Below, piece by piece: positions 17,167 through 23,981 of a DNA stretch of 35,592 nt. This DNA comes from Thermosaccharophagus gerlachensis (GTDB lineage Bacteria > Armatimonadota > Fervidibacteria > Fervidibacterales > Thermosaccharophagaceae). The notes under the pieces are model-generated. The model saw only the letters and a program-made list of their open reading frames with translations, had not been told where the DNA came from and did not search any database. How positions within the stretch are numbered: position 1 is the first letter of the stretch; each line of letters begins with the position of its first letter. The stretch lies in contig JBGOEV010000021.1 in NCBI GenBank assembly GCA_041538025.1, positions 1-35,592 of the forward strand, in the 5' to 3' direction. The translations under genes and the position numbers were made by a program.

Positions 17167-18511
17167 CAGCCTCAGGCAAGATCACGTTAGCATTTACAAT
17201 CGTGGTCAGCCAGTCTTTGACGATGTGCCACCTTGTAGGACACCGAACATTGATGCCTTCGCCTCGGAGTGTATCATCTTTGACAATGTTTATCCAAGTG
17301 GTTTGCCCACGATGCCAGTCAGATACGAACTCATGACTGGGCACTTTTCGCTTCATAGCAGGGGTTGGATGCCACTAACACCGTATGATGTGACGCTTGC
17401 CGAGATTTTGCGGCGTGAGGGTTACGTTTGTGGGCTCATCAGCGATACATATCACCTTCGTGCACCAAACATGAACTACCATCGTGGTTTCAACTCGTAT
17501 GAGTGGATAAGAGGACAGGAGTATGACCCATGGTTTTCATCACCACCAAAAAGAAGCGTTGATGATTACGTCAACGAGAACTATACGCCAGAATGGCGTG
17601 CAAGAGTCGCGCAGTTCTTGGCAAACACAGATGACTTCAAGGAAGAGAGCGATTGGTTCATAGCTAAGGTGGTTGACAGAGCCATTGATTGGCTGAAGCG
17701 CAACAGGGTTCATAAGCGCGTTTTCCTCTGGATTGATTCGTTTGAGCCACATGAGCCTTGGGACCCACCAAAACGCTTTGATACTTACACAGACCCAAAC
17801 TATAAAGGTCCAAGGTTGATATTGCCTATGGGTGGATGGGCTAAGGAGTGGGCAACAGATGAGCAAATCAGATTCATACGAGGGTTGTATGCTGGCGAGG
17901 TCTCATTCGTTGACCATTGCCTTAAGGCACTCTTTGAGGCTCTAAAAGACCTTGGCTACTTTGACGATTCGCTCATCATCCTTACAGCAGACCATGGGCA
18001 TCCACTTGCAGATCATGGGAAGTTCCTCAAGGGAACTGATAGGATGTATAGTGAGCTGTTAAAAGTGCCATTCTTGGTTCGCATGCCGGGTGGTGAAGGT
18101 GGTGGTAGGAGGGAAAAGGCACTCATACAATTCCCAGATGTGATGCCGACCATACTTGAGTTGCTTGGCTTCGGGAATAACAACATAGCGATGCATGGAA
18201 AAAGCTTCGCAAGTTTGTTGAGGGGAGAGGTAGATAAGCATCGTGATGCAGTCATATGTGGCTATCACGAAGGTGTTGAAAGATGCATAAGAGACGAGAC
18301 TTGGAGTTTCGTTCAGCGTCCTGAGGGACAGCCAGACGAGCTTTATAACCTCATTGATGACCCAAAGGAGCAACGCAACTTGATCGATGAATATCCTGAG
18401 GAGGCAAAGCGCCTCTATGCGCAGTTCGGTAACATATTCAGGCGTGCCCCTGTTAAGCATATAAAGGGCGTGCAAGGGAAATATGAGATGTCATCGGCAA
18501 GCATCTTTTAG
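17141..18511 (+). CDS. sulfatase-fold (alkaline phosphatase superfamily) hydrolase with Thr nucleophile
   Basis: A 456-residue cytoplasmic member of the alkaline phosphatase superfamily. Metal ligands are seen in IFIMLDSLRQDH (N-terminus) and TADHGHPLADHGK. The sequence at the nucleophile is SGLPTMPVRYELMTGH (T57-x-P-x-R61), so Thr replaces the Cys of the sulfatase CxPxR motif and no formylglycine can form. Thr nucleophiles occur in phosphodiesterase branches of this superfamily, so a phospho- or phosphono-ester, or a head-group transfer reaction, is more likely than sulfate-ester hydrolysis. The C-terminal DELYNLIDDPKEQRNL is standard. No signal peptide. Its ATG lies 26 bases inside the preceding fusion gene and has GGAGGTG at good spacing, so both proteins are probably made from one message and may act on the same lipid pathway. 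Confidence 0.87.
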   Translation: MNLIFIMLDSLRQDHVSIYNRGQPVFDDVPPCRTPNIDAFASECIIFDNVYPSGLPTMPVRYELMTGHFSLHSRGWMPLTPYDVTLAEILRREGYVCGLISDTYHLRAPNMNYHRGFNSYEWIRGQEYDPWFSSPPKRSVDDYVNENYTPEWRARVAQFLANTDDFKEESDWFIAKVVDRAIDWLKRNRVHKRVFLWIDSFEPHEPWDPPKRFDTYTDPNYKGPRLILPMGGWAKEWATDEQIRFIRGLYAGEVSFVDHCLKALFEALKDLGYFDDSLIILTADHGHPLADHGKFLKGTDRMYSELLKVPFLVRMPGGEGGGRREKALIQFPDVMPTILELLGFGNNNIAMHGKSFASLLRGEVDKHRDAVICGYHEGVERCIRDETWSFVQRPEGQPDELYNLIDDPKEQRNLIDEYPEEAKRLYAQFGNIFRRAPVKHIKGVQGKYEMSSASIF

Positions 18512-18520
18512 TCTTGCGGT

Positions 18521-18550
18521 CTTTCAATCCCACTATAGTGCGATTGTAGC
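18521..18550. repeat. solitary CRISPR-repeat-like palindrome between convergent genes
   Basis: A 30-base element starting CTTTCAATCCC. Its core (18525-18546) is an inverted repeat with arms CAATCCCACTA and TAGTGCGATTG, 10 of 11 pairs. Length and the TTTCAATCCCA start resemble a family of CRISPR repeats in thermophiles, but there is only one copy and no spacer array or cas gene. It fills most of the 49-base gap between the sulfatase-like gene and the recombinase, so it could also work as a two-way terminator. Confidence 0.5.
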
Positions 18551-18560
18551 CTTTTCGTTA

Positions 18561-19502
18561 TCACTTAGCCCTTGGGTGAGCCAAATCATAGATTCGTTTC
18601 AAGTGTGCCCTTGATGTGCGTGTGTAAATTTGCGTTGTTGAAAGTGAAGCATGCCCAAGTAGCTCTTGGACAATCCTTATGTCAGCTCCCCCTTCAAGCA
18701 TGTGTGTTGCGAACGAATGACGAAGCACGTGAGGCGTCACATGCACTTTCAAGCCAGCCATGAGCGAATACTTGACCACAAGCCTATGAACTTGCCTCTC
18801 TGTCAACCTTGAGCCATGTCTACCAAGGAAAAGCGCATCTGTTGTCTTGCCACTCAAAAAGGTTTCACGAGCTTTTGAGATGTATTCGTTAAGCGCCTGT
18901 ATAGCTGCCTCACCGAGCAAGACTATGCGTTGCTTTCCACCTTTGCCAGTTACGATTACTTCGCCCGTGCTTAAGTTAACATCACTGCAATTCAACCTTA
19001 CCAGTTCCCCAACCCTCATCCCAGTCGCATAAAGCACTTCAAGTATTGCCTTATCTCTCAAGCCTTCGGGCGTGTTCACATCTGGTGTTTCAAGCAGTTT
19101 CTCAACCTCTGATACAGTGAGCGTCTTTGGGAGGCGCATCGGTATCTTTGGCGCACGGATGAAGATAGCTGGGTTAAATTTGATTAGGCGCTTGTTGACC
19201 AAGTATTTGAAAAAAGAACGCAGTGAAGATATCTTGCGCGCTATTGAGCGCTTGGAATACCCTTGCATGCTTAGCTCCATCACAAACTGCCTAACATGCG
19301 TAACATCAACATCAGACCATGAGAAATGCCCAATACCGCTGAATTGACCCTCAAGGAAGGAAGCAAAGCTAACTATGTCACTTGCATAGCATCTGATTGT
19401 GTGAGGTGAAGAAACCTTGAGTGAGCGCAAGTGGTCAATGAATTCGTCAACGGCTGCCCAAACTTCCGCGAGCTTCCTTCCACCTTCGTTAGTTTGGTGC
19501 AT
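18561..19502 (-). CDS. tyrosine recombinase, XerC/XerD type
   Basis: A 313-residue site-specific recombinase. The N-terminal SAM-like DNA-binding domain (VDEFIDHLRSLKVSSPHTIRCYASDI, ARKISSLRSFFKYLV) is followed by the catalytic domain with Arg in YATGMRVGEL, Lys in VTGKGGKQR, HVLRHSFATHML, the second His in LLGHASLSTTQIYT, and the Tyr nucleophile in QIYTRT. All five catalytic residues are present. Size and composition match the housekeeping XerC/XerD enzymes that resolve chromosome dimers at dif; one alone cannot be assigned C or D. The ATG at 19502 follows AGGAGG; a TTG at 19538 would overlap the upstream stop in a TTGA arrangement and is the alternative start. No integrase-associated att site or cargo is visible nearby. 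Confidence 0.92.
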   Translation of the reverse strand: MHQTNEGGRKLAEVWAAVDEFIDHLRSLKVSSPHTIRCYASDIVSFASFLEGQFSGIGHFSWSDVDVTHVRQFVMELSMQGYSKRSIARKISSLRSFFKYLVNKRLIKFNPAIFIRAPKIPMRLPKTLTVSEVEKLLETPDVNTPEGLRDKAILEVLYATGMRVGELVRLNCSDVNLSTGEVIVTGKGGKQRIVLLGEAAIQALNEYISKARETFLSGKTTDALFLGRHGSRLTERQVHRLVVKYSLMAGLKVHVTPHVLRHSFATHMLEGGADIRIVQELLGHASLSTTQIYTRTSRAHLKRIYDLAHPRAK

Positions 19503-19534
19503 GGATTTGATGCCCTCCTGAGAGTTAAGGGCTC

Positions 19535-21658
19535 TCAAACAAGCCCATTCCTACGACGCAGGAACCATTCAAGCGACAGCAATGTTAAAATGGCGAAGTA
19601 AAGGAATGGCATAGAACGTAACCTGAGCGTGTAGAAGCTATATTCCTTCACAGCCATGTTGGCACACTTCAAAGCAACCTTCTTAACGTCGCCGGGTGAG
19701 ATGATTTGCCCTCCCAATGCATCTGCCATTGCCTTCAGCATTTCTTCGTTGTGTCCAACACGCTTATGCTCGTGTAGTTTCTCTACGGCTGTTATGAACA
19801 CAGTGCTTCCGTGAGTTGAAGATGGTTTCAGCATCCATCTGCCCTGCCGGTCTAAGCGCAGTTGTCCCACGAATGTATCTCCTTGCCTCACCAATGTAAA
19901 TTGCTTTTTCGTGCCATCTTCATGTTGAGCTAAAACATTGATCTCTTTACTGCGTGCGTTCCCACGAACAGCTCCATAGATGCATACCACTTCACCAACT
20001 TCTGCGACGCTGTTACTTGCAGAAAGTGTAACAAAACCATCAACCAGTGGTGTAGGGAGGCTGCGTGCGAGCGTGCGCCAGAAGTAATTGAACTCGCGAG
20101 GCTCTGATGAGCGTTTGGCTGCCTCCATACACCAACGCCATGTATCAAACGGTGCGAAGATAAAAACCTTCCCCTCACCATAACGATGCCATACAAATGC
20201 AGCGCCTCCTGCAGAACCGATGCCGTCATATTCAAGTAACACGCTTGCTCCTCCCTTTAGCTTCGTCAGCACCATACCGCACCTCAGTTTCGGCATCTTC
20301 TCCCAAATGCTCCTCGCCTCAGCTTTGTCTCTCCCCATGTTCACTGCTGGGCAATGCAAACCAAGCTCCGTTGGCTTTAGTGAAAAATCGTTATTGATGA
20401 AGCCACCAAAGCCTTCCGCTGGCGAAAGGCGTTTGAACAGAACATTGTTAAACAGTGTCGGTGTCTTTTCACCGCCGAGTATGAACAAAGTCCCACCATA
20501 TTGGCTAACATACCATTCAATTTCTTCAAAGGTTCTTGATGGCAGCTTTATTGGCTCAATGTTGCTGATGAAGATGATATCAAATTTGCTGAGCATGTTT
20601 CGGTCAACGCTGAGCCTCAAAACCTGTTCACCAGTTACTAAGTTGCCCTGCGCAAGGAAGCCCACATTGTCTCTTTCGCTTAAGCAAAGCATATCAATCG
20701 CACCATCGTCTTCAAGCGAACGTTTGATAAACTTGAATTCTGGGCTTGGCAAGCCGGTGATGAAGAGCAATCGCACCTTTCGGTTAATGATGTTGATGAT
20801 TGCTTCGGCTTCGTTATCCAGTGTGAATAGTTCGTTTGGTGCGGTATCGCACTTCACCTTTATCCTGTGCTCGCTATGCGGTGATACGGAGAACATTACC
20901 GTTTCATTGGGGTGCTCGGCGCTAAGCGAGATGCGCCTATGTAGAATTTCCTTTCTGTCCATTGTCACCCTCAACATGCCGCTATAGCTATTGCCACTCG
21001 TCAATCTCACCACGCATCTCAGTGTCACAACACTGTTAGGGAATGCAATTGTGTAGGGTGGCAAAACTTCAACGCAAACATTTGCTGGCGCCTCTCTTTC
21101 AAGCCTTACAAAGACCCAATTCGCTCCGCTTGACTTCTCACGAGCCAAGATGTTCCGAACATCGTATGGTGACTTCACCTTTGTATCCTGACCATCTGTT
21201 AAGACGACAACGGTTGCATTTGTGCCAAGCAACCTTTTAAGCGAGGATATAGCTGAAACCAACTCCGTGCGCTCACCTTTGAACTTAAGCTTTCTGATGT
21301 GAGCTATTGGTATCTCTTTGAGTGCCTCGTCAAATGCCCATATGTGTAAACGAACGGTTGTTTGGTGAGCGCTGAGCGTGTGCGCAACATTTTGTGCTAA
21401 CGCTATTACATCCCTGTCCATGCCACAGAGGTGCATGCTTTCAGATGTATCAATGAGCAAGTGTAAGTCATGAGGGCGCACAAAAGAGCTTTTAAGATTG
21501 AGCTCAAATTGCGACAGGAGAAGCCAAAGGAGAAATATTGCCATCAGGCGCGCTAAGAGCGCGATGACGAAAGTATGCCTTCTCCATCTGCCCACCTCTC
21601 GCATGTAGGAATACACTGATATGCAAGCTGCTGTGAACGCAAGCAAAGTGTAGAACAT
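19535..21658 (-). CDS. membrane-anchored von Willebrand factor A (BatA-like) protein
   Basis: A 707-residue membrane protein. Two transmembrane helices occupy the first 60 residues, then a VWA domain with an intact metal site: LLIDTSESMHL near residue 75 (DxSxS) and VVLTDGQD. A middle region (RLLFITGLPSPEFKFIKRSLEDDGAID, then FIFAPFDTWRW) resembles the glutamine-amidotransferase-like fold common in this group. A beta-sandwich and a C-terminal helix (FLYFAILTLLSLEWFLRRR) follow. Such proteins are found in Bat or MoxR clusters in many bacteria, but no MoxR ATPase is next to it. The ATG at 21658 with GGTGA eight bases before is preferred over the GTG four codons upstream. It lies between purQ (26-base gap) and the Xer recombinase on the same strand. 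Its ligand is unknown. Confidence 0.85.
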   Translation of the reverse strand: MFYTLLAFTAACISVYSYMREVGRWRRHTFVIALLARLMAIFLLWLLLSQFELNLKSSFVRPHDLHLLIDTSESMHLCGMDRDVIALAQNVAHTLSAHQTTVRLHIWAFDEALKEIPIAHIRKLKFKGERTELVSAISSLKRLLGTNATVVVLTDGQDTKVKSPYDVRNILAREKSSGANWVFVRLEREAPANVCVEVLPPYTIAFPNSVVTLRCVVRLTSGNSYSGMLRVTMDRKEILHRRISLSAEHPNETVMFSVSPHSEHRIKVKCDTAPNELFTLDNEAEAIINIINRKVRLLFITGLPSPEFKFIKRSLEDDGAIDMLCLSERDNVGFLAQGNLVTGEQVLRLSVDRNMLSKFDIIFISNIEPIKLPSRTFEEIEWYVSQYGGTLFILGGEKTPTLFNNVLFKRLSPAEGFGGFINNDFSLKPTELGLHCPAVNMGRDKAEARSIWEKMPKLRCGMVLTKLKGGASVLLEYDGIGSAGGAAFVWHRYGEGKVFIFAPFDTWRWCMEAAKRSSEPREFNYFWRTLARSLPTPLVDGFVTLSASNSVAEVGEVVCIYGAVRGNARSKEINVLAQHEDGTKKQFTLVRQGDTFVGQLRLDRQGRWMLKPSSTHGSTVFITAVEKLHEHKRVGHNEEMLKAMADALGGQIISPGDVKKVALKCANMAVKEYSFYTLRLRSMPFLYFAILTLLSLEWFLRRRNGLV

Positions 21659-21684
21659 AAGGTGATTCACCGTAACAGCGTTAA

Positions 21685-22389
21685 CTAAATTCTGCCGTTT
21701 CCCTCAACCCAATTGGTGATTGATTTCCAGAGCAGTAAACCATCGCTGCTACCCAAAATTGTTTCGGAGCACCTTTCTGGATGTGGCATCATACCGAGCA
21801 CATTTTTTTGCTCGTTGCATATGCCAGCTATGTTTGCGATTGAGCCATTTGGATTAGCATCGTCGGTAATATTTCCAAGCTCATCACAGTATCGGAAAAC
21901 TATTTGACCTTTTGACTCAAGCTCAGCCAACGTATCCTCGTCGCAATAATAGTTTCCATCCCCATGCGCTATAGGCATACGCACTACTTGCCCACTGCGA
22001 TAAAGATTTGTGAAAGGTGTTTTTTCGTTCTCAACCCTTAAGTGCACATACTTGCATATGAAGCGCAGACTCCTATTTCGCAACATTGCTCCCGGTAGCA
22101 ATCCAGCCTCAAGCAATATCTGGAAACCGTTGCAAATACCGATGACCAATCCACCGCGCTCAACGAATTCAGAAAGCGCATCCATGGTTTTCGCGAACCT
22201 CGCTATTGCACCGGGACGCAAGTAATCGCCATACGAGAAGCCACCGGGAAGCACTATGCAATCAAACCTGTTTAAGTCTGTCCTTTCATGCCATATGTAT
22301 TCCACTGGCTTTTTGAGGACGTTGCGGATGACATGATAGCAATCCTGATCGCAGTTTGAACCCGGAAAGACAACGACACCAAAGCGCAT
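21685..22389 (-). CDS. purQ: phosphoribosylformylglycinamidine synthase, glutaminase subunit PurQ
   Basis: A 234-residue class I glutamine amidotransferase that supplies ammonia to PurL in the fourth step of purine synthesis (FGAR to FGAM). The N-terminus FGVVVFPGSNCDQDCYHV and the nucleophile elbow GICNGFQILLEAGLLPGAM (catalytic Cys) are diagnostic, as is MPHPERCSE with the catalytic His and Glu. Length is normal for the small PurQ. The ATG at 22389 has GAGGTAG seven bases upstream; the frame runs on further but that part overlaps purS and is not conserved. The ribosome site overlaps the purS stop codon, so the pair is co-translated. Confidence 0.97.
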   Translation of the reverse strand: MRFGVVVFPGSNCDQDCYHVIRNVLKKPVEYIWHERTDLNRFDCIVLPGGFSYGDYLRPGAIARFAKTMDALSEFVERGGLVIGICNGFQILLEAGLLPGAMLRNRSLRFICKYVHLRVENEKTPFTNLYRSGQVVRMPIAHGDGNYYCDEDTLAELESKGQIVFRYCDELGNITDDANPNGSIANIAGICNEQKNVLGMMPHPERCSETILGSSDGLLLWKSITNWVEGNGRI

Positions 22390-22396
22390 ATCAAAG

Positions 22397-22660
22397 CTAC
22401 CTCGCGCTCGTTGGGGTAGTTTCATCAAGCACTTCAAACTCCTCAATCACTGGGTTGGCAAGCAACCTTTGGCACATCTCTTTCACTTCTGCCATAACCC
22501 TTTTATCGTCATCGCAATCAATAGTGATTTCAATCAGCTTTCCAACACGCACATCTGTAACTGAGTTATAGCCAAGCTGTTTCAAAGCTCGCTTCAAAAC
22601 AACCCCTTGAGCATCCATCAAAGTTGGCTTAAGCCTAATGAGCACTCTAACTTTTCGCAT
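22397..22660 (-). CDS. purS: phosphoribosylformylglycinamidine synthase subunit PurS
   Basis: An 87-residue PurS, the small structural subunit that bridges PurL and PurQ in the FGAM synthetase complex of most non-proteobacteria. The pattern VRVLIRLKPTLMDAQGVVLKRALKQLGY, then VRVGKLIEI and RLLANPVIEEFEV, is the complete family signature. AGGTGA is 11 bases before the chosen ATG; an adjacent GTG three bases earlier is equally possible. It heads the purS-purQ-VWA-Xer run. PurL is not in the window. Confidence 0.96.
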   Translation of the reverse strand: MRKVRVLIRLKPTLMDAQGVVLKRALKQLGYNSVTDVRVGKLIEITIDCDDDKRVMAEVKEMCQRLLANPVIEEFEVLDETTPTSAR

Positions 22661-22852
22661 CACGCTATCACTCACCTAAGGTGTAAGGCATGGTTGATTT
22701 GAGAGCTTCAGGCAAGCAATTACTTAGCCAACTTTATTTTGGCGCATGAGAGCATAGCGAGCTTGAAGCTTTTCCCTTCCTCGTCTCATAAGATTAACAT
22801 GTTGGAGCGCGTTAGCATTACATGGTCTCGTATGACAAACTAAATGTGCATG

Positions 22853-22880
22853 TTGCACCTTTGCGTTAAAACATTAAAAC
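22853..22880 (+). promoter_or_regulatory. weak candidate promoter for the acidic unknown gene
   Basis: TTGCAC (22853-22858) and TAAAAC (22875-22880) are 16 bases apart, upstream of the GTG at 22899. The -10 is a poor match and a start near 22887 would leave only a very short leader. The 22661-22898 gap also holds the divergent purS promoter, for which I see no clear motif. Confidence 0.25.
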
Positions 22881-22898
22881 AAAGCGAGGGGATACAGA

Positions 22899-23396
22899 GT
22901 GCACTTGATAACGAGGAAAGAGATTGAGCAGGTCTGGAAGGAAATGATTGGATACGATGAGCAGAAGGCAAAGGAGCTTGACGAGCGTGTCTCCAACTCA
23001 CAGCCACATGTTTTACCGTTTGCGTTAGCTGTCTTGGATGAGTTTCCAGAAGCGACTCAGGAGTGGGCAGTCCATCTTTCGTATTTTGTTACCGAAGTCT
23101 TCATGAGGGCAAGCGATAACAAGCTCTCAGCAGTCTCATTTGAGGAGTTCTTGGATTCTTATGAAAGTGTTGGTGAACAGCTCTTCCAACTCGCTGAGGA
23201 AGCGCAAGATGAAGGCGTAAGTATCTCGCCAGACAAACTCACAGCACAGCCTCATTTGCTCACAGCAGTTGTTGAAATTCTTGATGCTGGCGAGAGCGAA
23301 GGCGCTATATCAAATTCCGATGTCTCTGCGCTCCTTTGCCTCATGCTTGCCATAATCAATGCTTACAACAATGCATGGGCACGCTTAAGCATGTAG
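22899..23396 (+). CDS. acidic helical protein of unknown function
   Basis: A 165-residue soluble protein not matched to any family I recognise. It is acidic (many Glu and Asp) and predicted helical, with no signal peptide, Cys cluster or catalytic motif. Its middle (PFALAVLDEFPEATQEWAVHLSYFVTEVFMRAS) looks like packed amphipathic helices, and SYESVGEQLFQLAEEAQDEGVSI is typical of a small all-alpha domain. The GTG start is supported by GAGGGG seven bases upstream. It stands alone: divergent from purS and convergent with the DUF1854 gene (40-base gap holding a weak CCCTC/GAGGG hairpin). Coding evidence is good; the function is unknown. Confidence 0.75.
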   Translation: MHLITRKEIEQVWKEMIGYDEQKAKELDERVSNSQPHVLPFALAVLDEFPEATQEWAVHLSYFVTEVFMRASDNKLSAVSFEEFLDSYESVGEQLFQLAEEAQDEGVSISPDKLTAQPHLLTAVVEILDAGESEGAISNSDVSALLCLMLAIINAYNNAWARLSM

Positions 23397-23436
23397 ACTT
23401 ACCCCTCCAACCGTGCAAAGAGGGCGCAAAGAAGCC

Positions 23437-23949
23437 TTAGAAGTATCGTGCGAGGAGGCGCCTGCTGCGGTGATCAAGTGCATCGCAGTTTGGTATTTCG
23501 TATCGGCGCCCCTCTTCATCTACAACGAAAATGCGTGGGTAGCGAGCTTTGTAAATATGGTCAACGCTCGCTATCCTTAACTCCTTCCTGCCAACATCTG
23601 TCTCAACATCCCAGACTATGCATCCAGAGGATTGATCATGTCTTATGCTGTAGACGCGTGTTATCTTCGGCATGAAGTAAATGCGTTCAAGTTCCTCCCA
23701 TAGTATAGCCCGCGAAGTTGGTTCAATGCTTTGTATATCCCTTATGATGCCGATTTCGTTTCCCTCCGAGTCAATGATGGAGATGTAATGTGATTTATCC
23801 GTCAACGGGAAAAGCCTAACGACCCTCCCTATCTTCACCACCTGTCCATCGCAAGAGAGCCAAAGCTGTCCATCAGCATCTCGCTCTATGCGCACATCGC
23901 ATTCATCAAGCCATCTTATTTCTAAATCCGGTTCTAAGTCCTCGACCAC
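23437..23949 (-). CDS. DUF1854 protein, partner of the ABC exporter
   Basis: A 170-residue DUF1854 protein. The family pattern VVKIGRVVRLFPLTDKSHYISIIDSEGNEIGIIRD, then YFMPKITRVYSI and GCIVWDVETDVGRKEL, and the terminal ALDHRSRRLLARYF are all visible. DUF1854 genes are repeatedly found beside an ABC exporter, in some genomes near cyanophycin metabolism, and this gene starts 32 bases after the exporter stop. No cyanophycin synthetase or cyanophycinase is in the window. It is soluble and probably binds or modulates the exporter; that role is inferred from context. The start is GTG, with AGGTGA seven bases upstream. Confidence 0.88.
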   Translation of the reverse strand: MVEDLEPDLEIRWLDECDVRIERDADGQLWLSCDGQVVKIGRVVRLFPLTDKSHYISIIDSEGNEIGIIRDIQSIEPTSRAILWEELERIYFMPKITRVYSIRHDQSSGCIVWDVETDVGRKELRIASVDHIYKARYPRIFVVDEEGRRYEIPNCDALDHRSRRLLARYF

Positions 23950-23981
23950 CTCTCAATCACCTCTTGTTTTTGCCATCACAT

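Noticed and set aside
17141..18511. Ordinary formylglycine-dependent sulfatase
   Set aside because: The Cys or Ser needed for formylglycine is Thr (TMPVR).
18521..18550. A working CRISPR array
   Set aside because: Only one repeat-like unit, no spacers and no cas genes in the window.
18561..19502. Integrase of a mobile element
   Set aside because: Size and motifs fit housekeeping XerC/XerD; no att repeats, tRNA or cargo genes are next to it.
23397..23436. Two-way terminator between the acidic protein and DUF1854 genes
   Set aside because: Only a five-base-pair stem (CCCTC/GAGGG) without T-runs.
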